DNA of 64,000 bases from the NCBI RefSeq assembly GCF_030053115.1, contig NZ_CP125619.1, positions 3,359,501 through 3,423,500 on the forward strand, in the 5' to 3' direction. This DNA is from Pseudomonas svalbardensis (GTDB taxonomy: Bacteria > Pseudomonadota > Gammaproteobacteria > Pseudomonadales > Pseudomonadaceae). The notes beneath the pieces were generated by a model that saw only the letters and a list, made by a program, of their open reading frames with translations, did no database searches and had not been told where the DNA came from. Position numbers and translations under genes: made by a program. Below are positions 37,468 to 47,800 of this stretch, piece by piece (the stretch's first letter is position 1; each line of letters starts with the position of its first letter).

Positions 37468-38523
37468 ATGCCCCAGTCCCGCCGCTACCTGCTCATCAGC
37501 CTCTGCGTCCTGTTTGCCATCGGCGTTGCCTGGTTTTCCCTGCGCAGCACGACCCCCGCTGTGCCGGAGGCGATCAAGCGTGGCTACAGCGAGGCGCTGA
37601 ATCAGGCGCGCGCAGGCCAACCGGGCGCAGCGCGGGTCCTCTACCAGCAATTGGGCCGCCCTGATATATCGGTCAAACGCCGCGTCTGGTTGCATGCCGA
37701 ACTGCCCAACTACCCCAGCTCCGTGGCCCTGAAACTGGCGGATTCGGACTTGCAGCATGAATCACCAGACGTGCGCATTGCAGCGATCAAAAGCATCAGC
37801 GGTCTGGTGCCCAGCGGTCAGCGCAGCCTGCTGCTGGCCCCGTTACTCGATGACGGCGAACAGCGCGTCCGCTATGCCGCCGTAAACGCCTTGCTGGGGC
37901 TATCGCCGGACGATCTCGGTTTGTACTTCGGGCCGTTGGAGCAAGCCATCGATGCCTGGGAACAGGACCTGAAGAGTCAACCGGAAAGCGCCGACAACCA
38001 ATATCAACTGGCTCGGCTGCATCTGCACAATGCCGAATTGAAAGAGGCGCAGCGGGCGCTGGAGAACACCTTGCATCTTGCGCCCGGCAACCTGCCCGCG
38101 CTGGTGATGCAAATCGACGTGCTGGATCGCCTGGGCCAAAACGATGCTGCCCGGCAACTGTTGGCCAAGCAGCTGAAGGCTCAGCCCGATTCAGCCTACC
38201 TGCAACATGCCCTGGGGCTCTGGCTGTTGCATCACGGGCAAAGTGAATTCGCCCTGCTCGGCCTTTCCAAAGCCGTGGAGCTGGAGCCGGACAACAAGGA
38301 TTACCGCTACGACCTGGCCACCACACTTCACGATGAACAGGAGCTGGAAGCGGCGCAGAAACAGTTGCAGGAGATCGTCCAGCGGCACCCGGCCGACCGG
38401 AGAGCCCGGGTATTGTTGATCAACTACTGGAAAGAAAGCGGCCAGCTACAGAACGTGCAGATTCTGCTGGCGCAACTTGAACAACTCAATCCCGACGACC
38501 CTGCCTTGCAGCAAGGGCTTTAA
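37468..38523 (+). CDS. Membrane-anchored HEAT/TPR repeat protein
   Basis: Protein of 351 residues. A single N-terminal membrane segment (about residues 7-26, LLISLCVLFAIGVAWFSL) anchors a long soluble part. Residues 60-160 show HEAT-like repeats (SPDVRIAAIKSISGLV, EQRVRYAAVNALLGLS), and residues 180-350 show TPR units (ADNQYQLARLHLHNAELKEA, YLQHALGLWLLHHGQSEFAL). This organisation suggests a scaffold facing the periplasm, as in some cytochrome-associated tetratricopeptide proteins, but no specific role can be given. The start is the ATG at 37468. It precedes the kaiC-like gene by 116 bases on the same strand. Confidence 0.8.
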   Translation: MPQSRRYLLISLCVLFAIGVAWFSLRSTTPAVPEAIKRGYSEALNQARAGQPGAARVLYQQLGRPDISVKRRVWLHAELPNYPSSVALKLADSDLQHESPDVRIAAIKSISGLVPSGQRSLLLAPLLDDGEQRVRYAAVNALLGLSPDDLGLYFGPLEQAIDAWEQDLKSQPESADNQYQLARLHLHNAELKEAQRALENTLHLAPGNLPALVMQIDVLDRLGQNDAARQLLAKQLKAQPDSAYLQHALGLWLLHHGQSEFALLGLSKAVELEPDNKDYRYDLATTLHDEQELEAAQKQLQEIVQRHPADRRARVLLINYWKESGQLQNVQILLAQLEQLNPDDPALQQGL

Positions 38524-38639
38524 CAACAGCAAAAATTTCGTTGAACTCGTCGTCTCGGCCAAGGGTCAAGAGAACAGGCAGTCCATTCAGGCACTTACGG
38601 CCTGCTGCCTCGCTTCCCCTAGTCATGAGAGGGTATTTT

Positions 38640-40142
38640 TTGTCTACATCAAACGAGTTGATCAGTGCAAAAGCCGCCACCGGCATCGAAGGTCTGGATG
38701 ACATCCTGGCCGGCGGTTTGTCCCGCGGGCATGTGTTTTTACTGGAGGGTGAACCCGGTACCGGCAAAACCACCGTCGCTTTGCATTTCCTGTTGGCCGG
38801 TGCTCGTGCCGGCGAACGCTCGTTGTACATCACGCTGTCGGAAACCGAGCGGGAGCTGCGACAGGGTGCGTTGTCCCACGGCTGGGAATTGGATGAGAAC
38901 ATACACATCTTCGAGCTGACGCCCCCGGAAAGCCTGCTCAATGCCGAGCATCAGCAGAGCTTGTTGTATTCCTCGGACCTTGAACTGGGCGAAGCCACCA
39001 AGCAGATTTTCGAAGTGGTCGAACGGGTCAAACCGACTCGTGTGGTGCTCGACAGTCTTTCCGAGATCCGCCTGCTGGCCCAAAGCTCATTGCGCTACCG
39101 TCGCCAGATCCTCGCGATCAAACATTACTTCGTGCGCTATGACGCCACGGTGGTGTTGCTGGACGACCTGACCACCGAATCCCTCGACAAAACCGTGCAC
39201 AGTGTGGCCCACGGCGTCATTCGCCTTGAGGAACTGACCCCCAACTATGGCGCCGAGCGTCGGCGGATCCGTGTGGTGAAATACCGTGGCCAGAAGTACC
39301 GAGGCGGGTTTCACGACTTCACCATCATGGGCGATGGCGTGCATGTTTTTCCGCGCCTGGTGGCCGCCGAGCACCGCGGTCGCTATGTCCGCCAGCAATT
39401 GTCCAGCGGCATCAAGGCCATGGACGCCCTGCTCGGCGGCGGGATCGAGACCGGTTCCAGCACGCTGATCCTTGGTCCGGCCGGTACTGGCAAATCGCTG
39501 ATCTCGATGATCTTCGCCGCCGCCGCCGTGGCCCGAGGCGAAAAAGCCGCACTGTTTATTTTCGATGAAGAGCTCGGGTTGCTGTTCGAACGCATGAAGA
39601 ACATCGGCATCGACCTCAAGGCGCTACAAGACACTGGCAACCTGCTGATCGAGCAAGTGGACGCGGCTGAGTTGTCCCCAGGAGAGTTTTCCTACCGGGT
39701 TCGTCGCTGCGTCGATGAGGGCAGTATCAAGACCGTGGTGATCGACAGCATCAATGGCTATCAGGCGGCGATGCCCGAGGAAAACGCGCTGGTACTGCAC
39801 ATGCACGAGTTGCTGCTGTACCTCAATCGCCAGGGTGCCGCGACCTACATGACCGTCGCCCAGCATGGACTGGTCGGTGACATGCAGGCCCCCGTGGACA
39901 TCACCTATCTGGCCGACACGGTCATCCTGCTGCGCTACTTCGAGGCATTAGGCAAGGTTCGCCGGGCGATCTCGATCATCAAGAAACGCACGGGCAGTCA
40001 TGAGTCAACCATTCGGGAATACCGAATCAGCGCTCAGGGCATGACCATTGGTGAACCGCTGGATGCATTTCAGGGGGTATTGCGGGGTGTCCCGACCTAT
40101 CTGGGTGCCAGCAATCCTTTGCTTGAGGAACAAAGCCCGTGA
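38640..40142 (+). CDS. kaiC: KaiC-like double-domain RecA ATPase
   Basis: Protein of 500 residues with two KaiC domains. Walker A motifs are GEPGTGKTT (Lys43) and GPAGTGKS (Lys285). Where cyanobacterial CI has two catalytic glutamates (FEET), the first is replaced (LSET); in CII the pair is Asp-Glu (FDEE). In the segment DITYLADTVILL the residues aligned with KaiC phosphosites Ser431 and Thr432 are Thr422 and Tyr423. I prefer the TTG at 38640, which has GAGAGGG 6 bases upstream, over the ATG at 38625. No kaiA or kaiB is near. It overlaps or nearly abuts the downstream hybrid kinase gene, so the two probably act together in a stress or redox signalling role not yet defined. Confidence 0.88.
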   Translation: MSTSNELISAKAATGIEGLDDILAGGLSRGHVFLLEGEPGTGKTTVALHFLLAGARAGERSLYITLSETERELRQGALSHGWELDENIHIFELTPPESLLNAEHQQSLLYSSDLELGEATKQIFEVVERVKPTRVVLDSLSEIRLLAQSSLRYRRQILAIKHYFVRYDATVVLLDDLTTESLDKTVHSVAHGVIRLEELTPNYGAERRRIRVVKYRGQKYRGGFHDFTIMGDGVHVFPRLVAAEHRGRYVRQQLSSGIKAMDALLGGGIETGSSTLILGPAGTGKSLISMIFAAAAVARGEKAALFIFDEELGLLFERMKNIGIDLKALQDTGNLLIEQVDAAELSPGEFSYRVRRCVDEGSIKTVVIDSINGYQAAMPEENALVLHMHELLLYLNRQGAATYMTVAQHGLVGDMQAPVDITYLADTVILLRYFEALGKVRRAISIIKKRTGSHESTIREYRISAQGMTIGEPLDAFQGVLRGVPTYLGASNPLLEEQSP

Positions 40143-40156
40143 TTGCCCGGGAAGCG

Positions 40157-41809
40157 ATGTCCGAGCGCGCGATCATTCTCGCGCCGCTGGGTCGCGACAG
40201 CCAGATTGCGCTGATGATGCTCAATGAAGCGGGTTACGACGGGGTGATTACTCGGGACCTTGTGGCGTTATGCAGCGAGCTGGTGCAAGGGGCAGGATTG
40301 CTGTTGATCTCTTCCGAGGCCTTGTTGGGCGGTAATCTTGAACCGCTGTTCGGTCTGATCGAACAACAGCCTGCCTGGTCCGACCTTCCGATTGTATTGA
40401 TGACCCACCATGGCGGCCCGGAGCAAAACCCGGCGTCGCGCTACGGCCCACAGCTGGGGAACGTGACCTTTCTTGAGCGTCCTTTTCATCCCGTGACGTT
40501 AATCAGTCTGGTGACCACCGCGTTGCGCGGCCGTCGACGACAGTACGACGCCAGGGACCGGCTGATCGATCTGAGTCAAAGCGAACTGCGGTTGCAAAAC
40601 ACCCTCGAAACCCTCGAACAGCAGGTCGAGGAACGCACCGCCCAGCTGCGACACAATGAGGAAGCCCTGCGCCAATCGCAGAAGATGGAAGCGGTCGGCC
40701 AGCTCACCGGCGGCATTGCCCACGACTTTAACAACATGCTGACCGGCATCATCGGCAGCCTGGAGCTGCTGCGCCGACGTGTGGCCCGTGGGCGCACCGA
40801 CGATCTGGACAGTCTTATCGACCTGGGTGTGACGTCAGCCAACCGCGCGACAGGCCTGACCCACCGTCTGCTGGCATTCTCCCGGCGTCAGTCGCTGGAC
40901 TCCAAACCCGTGGAGATGAACACCCTGGTGGTGTCCATGGGCGAGCTGCTTCAGCGCAGCATCAACGAAACCATTCAGCTGGACATGCAGCTGAACGAGC
41001 AACTCTGGGTGGCCGAAGCCGATCCCAACCAGTTGGAAAGCGCCCTGCTCAATCTGGTGCTCAATGCTCGGGATGCAATGCCCGACGGCGGCAAGCTGGT
41101 GGTGAAAACCAGTAACCAGCATTTGGACATTGGCTCCACCGAAGCCCAAAGCAACCTTCCACCGGGTGATTACGTGGTGCTGAGCGTCACAGACACTGGG
41201 TGTGGCATGCCGCAAAGCACCATCAACCGAGCCTTTGATCCGTTCTTTACCACCAAGCCCATCGGTCAGGGCACAGGCCTCGGGCTGTCGATGATTTATG
41301 GTTTCAGCAAACAATCGCGTGGCCACGTCGCCATTCACAGTGAAGTGGGCGAAGGCACCACGGTGAGCCTGTTTCTCCCGCGATTCGGCGGTGACGTGCC
41401 TCAGGACAGCCCGGTGGACGTCCAGCACGCTCCGTTCGCACAGAATGGCGAAACGGTGCTGATCGTCGAGGACGATCCGGCGGTACGGGTGTTGATCAGT
41501 ACGGTGTTGAGTGACCTGGGCTATGCCTTCGTCGAGGCTGGTAATGCCGACAGCGCGGTGCCGATTCTCGACTCCAGGCAGCGTATCGATTTGTTGATCA
41601 GCGACGTTGGGTTGCCCGGCATGAATGGACGGCAACTGGCGGAAATCGGTCGGCAATACCGGCCGGATCTGAAGGTTTTGTTCATCACAGGCTACGCCGA
41701 GCATGCGGCAGTGCGTGGTGGTTTCCTTGATCCTGGCATGCAGATGATCACCAAGCCGTTCACCTTCGACCTATTGACGGCGAAGGTGCGGGAGATGATC
41801 CGCGTCTGA
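40157..41809 (+). CDS. Hybrid histidine kinase with N-terminal pseudo-receiver, partner of KaiC
   Basis: Cytoplasmic kinase of 550 residues. Residues 1-125 look like a receiver domain whose phospho-Asp position is serine (LLLISSEALLGG). A coiled coil follows (residues 135-175), then HisKA with His189 (GGIAHDFNNMLTG), HATPase (NLVLNARDAMPDGG, DTGCGMP, GTGLGLSMIYG) and a C-terminal receiver with Asp483 (LLISDVGLPG). There are no membrane segments. The ATG at 40157 has a GGGAAG just upstream; a GTG at 40139 that overlaps the kaiC stop codon is also possible. The gene ends 6 bases from the convergent receiver gene, with no terminator between them. Confidence 0.9.
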   Translation: MSERAIILAPLGRDSQIALMMLNEAGYDGVITRDLVALCSELVQGAGLLLISSEALLGGNLEPLFGLIEQQPAWSDLPIVLMTHHGGPEQNPASRYGPQLGNVTFLERPFHPVTLISLVTTALRGRRRQYDARDRLIDLSQSELRLQNTLETLEQQVEERTAQLRHNEEALRQSQKMEAVGQLTGGIAHDFNNMLTGIIGSLELLRRRVARGRTDDLDSLIDLGVTSANRATGLTHRLLAFSRRQSLDSKPVEMNTLVVSMGELLQRSINETIQLDMQLNEQLWVAEADPNQLESALLNLVLNARDAMPDGGKLVVKTSNQHLDIGSTEAQSNLPPGDYVVLSVTDTGCGMPQSTINRAFDPFFTTKPIGQGTGLGLSMIYGFSKQSRGHVAIHSEVGEGTTVSLFLPRFGGDVPQDSPVDVQHAPFAQNGETVLIVEDDPAVRVLISTVLSDLGYAFVEAGNADSAVPILDSRQRIDLLISDVGLPGMNGRQLAEIGRQYRPDLKVLFITGYAEHAAVRGGFLDPGMQMITKPFTFDLLTAKVREMIRV

Positions 41810-41815
41810 AGGTGC

Positions 41816-42193
41816 TTACGAGAGCATTTCCTGCATAAGCTCCTGCAGTACATCCAGATCGAACGGCTTGGCCAGGATCGGTGCTTTACGGGTGATCGGG
41901 CTGTCCGTCTCGCGGATCTCCTGCGGATAACCGCTGATAAAAATCACCTTGAGTTCCGGTCGCAGCTTCACGGCAGGTTCAGCAATCTGCACGCCAGAGA
42001 TTCCGCCCGGCAGGCGGAAGTCGGTGATCATCATGTCCAGGTGTGGTTTGCTCGACAGAATCTCGAAGGCCTGCTCGCCGTTTTCGGCCTGCAATACCCG
42101 GTAGCCCTCACCCGACAGATAGGCCGACAGCACCATCAAAATCGAGGGGTCATCTTCGACGATCAATACGACGTCTTGTGCATCTTCACTCAT
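41816..42193 (-). CDS. Single-domain response regulator
   Basis: Stand-alone receiver of 125 residues. The acidic pocket is Glu13, Asp14 and Asp15, the phosphorylation site is Asp58 (MMITDFRLPGG), and the conserved lysine is in ILAKPFD. It has no output domain, so it acts as a phosphate shuttle or by binding partners. It is the last gene of the operon headed by the 1163-residue kinase. The ATG at 42193 has AAAGG upstream; the extension to 42214 is less likely. Confidence 0.88.
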   Translation of the reverse strand: MSEDAQDVVLIVEDDPSILMVLSAYLSGEGYRVLQAENGEQAFEILSSKPHLDMMITDFRLPGGISGVQIAEPAVKLRPELKVIFISGYPQEIRETDSPITRKAPILAKPFDLDVLQELMQEMLS

Positions 42194-42270
42194 GGGAAGC
42201 CTTTGTTCGGTCAATAGCTGCTGATACGACCGTGGGGTCGATCAGAGGTTGCGTTTATCTGGCTGTTTTC

Positions 42271-43452
42271 CTACTGCGGCAGACAAACGCGAAACAAGGC
42301 GCCTTCGCCAATCCGGCTTTCGACGGTAATGGAACCGCCATGGGCGGCCACAATCTGCTCGGAAATAAATAAGCCCAGGCCCAACCCCGCGACAGCGTGT
42401 TTGGCCGTGACGCGTTCGAATTGCTGGAAAATACGCTTCTGATTCTCTTCGCCGATGCCGATCCCGAGATCGCGCACTTCCACCCGAGCCTGACCGCCCT
42501 CACTGTACACCTTAACGGTGATCGGACTCTTGGCGCCGTAGCGCAAAGCATTGGTCAGCAGGTTGGAAATCACCTGTTCAATGCGAAATTCGTCCCAGCT
42601 GCCCACCACCGGTTGCTCGGCCTCCAGGGTGACCGAGGACTCGGCAGCATCGATCTGCGGTGCGAAGTTCTGCAGCAAGCCGCGAACCAGCGCCGACAGA
42701 TCGAAGCGCGTCGGTCGGATCGACAACTTGCCGGTGCGAATGCGCGACACATCGAGCATGTCTTCGATCAAGCGGATCAGGCTTTTGATCTGCCGCTCGT
42801 CGCGATCGACCATCGCGTGCATCTTGTCCAGGGTAAACGCCGCAGCGTTATCCCGGGCAAGGTGCATCTTGCGCAACTGGGTTTCGAGGATCAGGCCATT
42901 GAGCGGCGTGCGGACTTCATGGGCGACGATGGACATGAAGTCATCGCGCATGCGCACCGCTTGCTCCAGTTCCAGCTGAGTACTCTGTAACTGCTTGAGC
43001 AGCGCTTCCTGCTCACGGCGGCTTTGCTCCAGCTCCTCGACCTGCTGTTTCATCGCCTTGCTTTGGCGAAACAGTTCGACGAACACGTTGACCTTGCTCT
43101 TGACCGCGTGGATATCCAGCGGCTTGTAGAGGAAATCCACGGCGCCGCTTTCGTAGCCCTTGAACGCGTAGTTCAGCTCACGACCGGCCGCACTGACGAA
43201 CACGATCGGGATGTTCTTGGTCTTTTCCGTGCCGCGCATCAGCTCGGCCAGCTCGAAGCCGTTCATGCCGGGCATCTGCACGTCGAGAATGGCCATGGCG
43301 AATTCGTGTTGCAGCAACAGCGACAAGGCTTCATCGGCGGACAAGGCTTTGTAGACGATACGGTCTTCGCGTCTGATCAGCGCTTCGAGCGCCAACAGGT
43401 TCTCCGGCAGATCGTCGACGATCAGCAGTTTGGCTTGGATAGTACTTAGCAT
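42271..43452 (-). CDS. Receiver-histidine kinase fusion protein
   Basis: Soluble protein of 393 residues with a reversed layout. An N-terminal receiver has Asp57 (MAILDVQMPGMNG) and Lys in YKPLD. A coiled coil follows (residues 125-165), then HisKA with His178 (IVAHEVRTPLNG) and HATPase (LLTNALRYGAKSP, GLGIGIGEENQ, GLGLGLFISEQIV). This layout suits a relay that receives phosphate from the large hybrid kinase upstream. Its ATG overlaps the cheB-like stop codon by seven bases. Confidence 0.92.
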   Translation of the reverse strand: MLSTIQAKLLIVDDLPENLLALEALIRREDRIVYKALSADEALSLLLQHEFAMAILDVQMPGMNGFELAELMRGTEKTKNIPIVFVSAAGRELNYAFKGYESGAVDFLYKPLDIHAVKSKVNVFVELFRQSKAMKQQVEELEQSRREQEALLKQLQSTQLELEQAVRMRDDFMSIVAHEVRTPLNGLILETQLRKMHLARDNAAAFTLDKMHAMVDRDERQIKSLIRLIEDMLDVSRIRTGKLSIRPTRFDLSALVRGLLQNFAPQIDAAESSVTLEAEQPVVGSWDEFRIEQVISNLLTNALRYGAKSPITVKVYSEGGQARVEVRDLGIGIGEENQKRIFQQFERVTAKHAVAGLGLGLFISEQIVAAHGGSITVESRIGEGALFRVCLPQ

Positions 43453-44039
43453 GCGATTCGTTCCAGCTCGACAAGCAGACGGCCGATGCCGCGTATAGGG
43501 AGGATGTGGTCTGGCTGGTGCATATCCAGTGCAGCTTGGGGCATGGTTGCAACCTGAGCTTCGTCCGGGTCCTGGACGATGGTCATGCCGCCACGGTATT
43601 TGACCTGGGCCAGTCCGCTGGCGCCATCGCGGTTGGCACCAGTCAACAACACCGCGGCCAGGGCTGAGCCGTAAGCATCGGCGGCCGACTCGAACAGGTA
43701 ATCGATGGCCGGTCGCGAATAATGCACACGGGCTTCCAGACTCAAGGAAAAACTGCGGTCCTGCTCCACCGACAAGTGATAACCCGGAGACGCGAAATAG
43801 AGCGTTCCAGCTTTCACCAGCGTCTTGTCGCAGGCTTCCAGTACAGGCATGGAGACTCGCCGGGCGAACACCTCGGCCAGCTGGCTGCGACGTTCGTCAG
43901 GGAGGTGAAGAACCACAATGATCGGCAGCGTGAAGCCTTTTCGCAGGGGGCTGAGGATATTCAGCAGTGCCTCTACACCGCCGGCCGAGGCGCCGATCAC
44001 GACAGCCTCTATAGAAGGCAGATTCGCTGCACTGTTCAT
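43446..44039 (-). CDS. CheB-type methylesterase, catalytic domain only
   Basis: Methylesterase/deamidase domain of 197 residues. The triad matches CheB: Ser18 (IGASAGG), His45 (VVLHLP) and Asp138 (TGANRDGA). The N-terminal receiver that normally regulates CheB is absent. No chemoreceptor, CheA or CheW gene is in the window, so its substrate is unclear; it could act on glutamates in the neighbouring kinase or on receptors encoded elsewhere. It overlaps the CheR gene by four bases (ATGA). Confidence 0.92.
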   Translation of the reverse strand: MNSAANLPSIEAVVIGASAGGVEALLNILSPLRKGFTLPIIVVLHLPDERRSQLAEVFARRVSMPVLEACDKTLVKAGTLYFASPGYHLSVEQDRSFSLSLEARVHYSRPAIDYLFESAADAYGSALAAVLLTGANRDGASGLAQVKYRGGMTIVQDPDEAQVATMPQAALDMHQPDHILPIRGIGRLLVELERIAC

Positions 44040-44851
44040 GATTTGCGGTAAATCCGTTCTTGTTTGACCAACGGTTCGAACTGGTTGCCGTAGGCTGAAA
44101 AATCCAGGGTTTCCTTACTACCCAGCACCAAAAATCCTCGATGGCAAAGGGATTCATGGAACAAACCGAACGCACGATCCTGAAGCTTTTTATTGAAGTA
44201 AATCAAAACATTACGACACGAAATTAATTGAGTTTCTGAAAAGACACTGTCAGTCGCCAGGCTGTGATCGGCGAAGGTCACGTTCTCACACAGCGTCTTG
44301 TCGAAAATGGCGTAACCGTAGGCCGCCGTGTAGTAGTCGGCGAACGAACGCTGGCCACCTGCCTGCTGGTAGTTATGAGTGTAGGCGCGGACATTCTCCA
44401 TGGAGAAAATCCCTTGCTTGGCTTTATCCAGCGAGCGCGGATTGATGTCGGTGGCGTAGATGATGGTGCGATCGAGCAAGCCTTCTTCGCGCAGCAGAAT
44501 GGCCATCGAATAGACCTCTTCACCCGTGCTGCAACCGGCGATCCAGATCTTGATCGAGGGGTAAGTCTTGAGCAACGGCACCACTTCCTTGCGGATCGCC
44601 AGGAAATGCGAAGGGTCACGGAACATTTCACTGACCGGGATCGTCAGCAGTTGCAACAACTGCATGAACGCCGTCGGGTCGTGCAGGACCTTTTCCTGCA
44701 ACGCTGAAATGGTCGTGCACTCGAACTGGCTCAACGCGTGATTGACCCGACGCTTGATCGAAGCGCCGGAGTAGTCGCGAAAGTCATAGCTGTATTTGAG
44801 ATAGATCGCCTCGATCAACAAGCGCAATTCGATTTCGGTATTCTTTTCCAC
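44036..44851 (-). CDS. CheR-type protein-glutamate methyltransferase
   Basis: SAM-dependent methyltransferase of 271 residues, the full two-domain CheR. The N-terminal helical part (YSGASIKRRVNHALSQFE) binds substrate. The SAM motif is IAGCSTGEEVYS, and the post-I region includes ATDINPRSLDKAKQGI and CRNVLIYFNKKLQ. It lies 13 bases after the stop codon of the large hybrid kinase and is coupled to the CheB-like gene. It is predicted to add methyl esters that the CheB-like protein removes. Confidence 0.93.
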   Translation of the reverse strand: MEKNTEIELRLLIEAIYLKYSYDFRDYSGASIKRRVNHALSQFECTTISALQEKVLHDPTAFMQLLQLLTIPVSEMFRDPSHFLAIRKEVVPLLKTYPSIKIWIAGCSTGEEVYSMAILLREEGLLDRTIIYATDINPRSLDKAKQGIFSMENVRAYTHNYQQAGGQRSFADYYTAAYGYAIFDKTLCENVTFADHSLATDSVFSETQLISCRNVLIYFNKKLQDRAFGLFHESLCHRGFLVLGSKETLDFSAYGNQFEPLVKQERIYRKS

Positions 44852-44864
44852 TAAAAGCTTTCCA

Positions 44865-47800
44865 CTAAATGCGTTCCATCTTCGGTAACCACACGCGAAT
44901 CAGCGAGAACAGGCGATCCAGGTCGATGGGCTTAGCCAGGTAATCATTGGAGCCCGCTTGCAAGCAGCGCTCCTGATCGTCCTTCATGGCCTTGGCCGTC
45001 ACCGCAATGATCGGCAGCTTGCGCCAGCGCGGGTCCTTGCGGATCTCGATGGTGGCTTCGTAGCCATCCATCTCTGGCATCATCACGTCCATCAGCACCA
45101 GATCGATGTCCTCGACTTCATTCAGTCTTTCAATCGCTTCACGACCGTTACGGCCAATGACCACGACTGCACCCTTTTGCTCCAGAGCACTGGTGAGGGC
45201 GAAGATATTGCGTACATCGTCGTCCACCAGCAGCACCTTGCGACCCTCGAAAACCTTGTCGCGACTGCGCGCGGTCTTGAGCATCCTCTGGCGTTCATGG
45301 GACAACCTGGATTCGACTTTGTGCAGAAAGAGTGTGACCTCATCCAGCAAACGCTCTGGCGAGCGCGCGCCCTTGATGATGATCGAGCGCGAATACTTGC
45401 GCAGGTCGGCCTCTTCGTCCCGCGTCAGGTTGCGCCCGGTGTAGACGATCACCGGCGGGAACGAGCAGATATCTTCCGTGGACATGCGCTTGAGCAAGTC
45501 GTTGCCGAGCATGTCCGGTAGCTTCAGGTCGATGATCATGCAGTCGAAAATCGTCGTGCGCAGATGGTCCAGGGCATCCTGTGCCAGGCCAACAGCAGTG
45601 ATCTCGATGTCTTCGTCGCCGATCAGCCGGGCAATGCTATCGCGCTGCAGATCATCGTCTTCGACCAGCAGGACGCGTTTGACTTTCTGGGTCAGCTTGG
45701 CCTCAAGGCGGGCAAACACGTCCTTGAGCTCCTCGCGGGTGGTCGGCTTGACCGCGTAACCAATGGCGCCCATGTGCATCGCGGCTTCGACCCGGTCTTC
45801 CACGGAAATCACATGCACCGGAATGTGCCGGGTTTCAGCGTGTTCCTTCAGGCGTTGCAGCACGGTCAACCCGGAATGATCCGGCAAGCGCATGTCCAGC
45901 AGAATGGCGTCCGGGATGAATTCCCTCGCCAGGTCGTAACCCTCGTCCGCGCCGTGCGCCACCAGGCACTGATAACCCAGCTCATGCGCCAGGTCGTAAA
46001 GGATATTGGCGAAGTTCGGCTCGTCTTCCACCACCAGAATGCAACGAGTGGCGAATGGCGCCTTGGTGCGATCGTCGTCGAAACGCGGGATATCGACTTC
46101 GGCAATCAACGGCACCAGCGCGGCGGGCGTCACTCTCGGTGTAAAGGCAACCGGCGTGGCTCTCATCGGCTCGACAGGATCCTCGCCCGGTTCAACGTAT
46201 TGCTGCGGCAAAACCAGTGTAAACACACTGCCCTGCCCCGGCTCGCTGGTGACACTGATGGAACCACCGAGCAAGGCGGCCAGGTCACGGGAAATCGACA
46301 AGCCCAGGCCGGTGCCGCCGTAACGTCGATTGGTGGTGCCATCGGCCTGGCGGAAAGCTTCGAAAATGCTGTCCTGCTGATCCGCGGCAATGCCAATCCC
46401 CGAATCGCGAATGATAAAGGCGATACCGTCGCCTGGCTGGCTGGCAACCGTCAGGCTGACCGTGCCTCTTTCGGTGAATTTCACCGCGTTGGACAGCAGG
46501 TTCTTGATGACCTGCTCCAGACGTTGGCGGTCGGTAAAGATCATCATCGGCGCACCGGCCTGCACCTCGACCTGGAAATCCAGTTTCTTGTCGGTCGCCA
46601 AGGGCTGGAACATCCCGCGCAAGCCATCCACCAGCCGCGCGACACTGGTGTTCTCCGGTCGCATCTCAAGCTTGCCGGCCTCGACCTTGGAAATGTCGAG
46701 AATGTCGTTGATCAAGTTGAGCAAATCATTGCCGGCGGAGTAGATCGACTCGGCGAACTTGACCTGCTCGGCGCTGAGGTTTTCCTGGGGGTTTTCCGCC
46801 AGCAACTTGGCCAGGATCAACGAGCTGTTCAGCGGTGTGCGCAACTCATGGGACATGTTGGCGAGGAATTCAGACTTGTACTTGCTCGAGCGCTGCAACT
46901 CTTCGGCGCGTTCTTCGAGCTGGGTCTGGGCCTGATTGAGCTCGCTGTTCTTCAGGTCCATGGCGTCGCGCTGAGACGCCAGTATCCCCGCCTGCTCGGC
47001 GAGCTGCTCATTCGTTTGTTCAAGCTCGACTTGCTGGGTCTCCAGATGCGCCTGGGACTCCTTGAGAATCCGCGACTGCTCTTCCAGCTCTTCGTTGGCG
47101 GTCTTGAGTTCTTCCTGCTGGACTTGCAGTTCTTCATTGAGCTGCTGGGTTTCGGCCAGCACTTCCTGCAAGCGCTGGCGATAGCGAGCGGCCTCGATGG
47201 ACGTGCCGATGTTGCCAGCAATCAGTTCAAGCAATTCGACGTCACGGTCCGTCAGCGGGCGCAGGAAGCCCAGTTCGATCACACCGTTGACCCGATCGTC
47301 GTCATTGGTCGGCACGACCAGCACGCTGTGCGGCAGACCTTCGCCCAGGCCGGAGCTGACCTTGAAGTAATCGCTCGGTACGTCATCGAGACGAATCAAG
47401 CGAGCCTGGTTCGCTACCTGGCCGACAATGCCTTCATCGCTGTAAATCTGCTGTTCGCGCGCTTCCTGCTCGCGGGAGAAACCGTAAGAGGCAATGCGCT
47501 TGAGTCCACCGTGCTCTTCACGAACATAAATAGCCGCCACGGCCGTGCCCAGGTACTGCGCGCAGAACTGCAGAATGTTGCGGCCCAGCAGATTAAGCGA
47601 CAGTTGCCCCAACACTTGTTCGGCCAGTTCGGTCTGGCCATTGCGCAGCCAGGCCTGCTGTTCCAGACGCTGGGCGCTGGCCTGTTGCGCGGCGAGGTTG
47701 GCGCTGTAACTTTGTGAAAGGTTGAGCAAGTCCCGACGGCCAATGTAGGCCAGCAATGCGCTGATCCCGGCGATGAACAACAGGTAAAGGCTGATGCTCC

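Noticed and set aside
45564..47717. 717-codon open frame antisense to the large hybrid kinase
   Set aside because: It is the mirror of a clearly coding GC-rich gene with complete kinase and receiver motifs. The translated product shows no domain or ribosome site.
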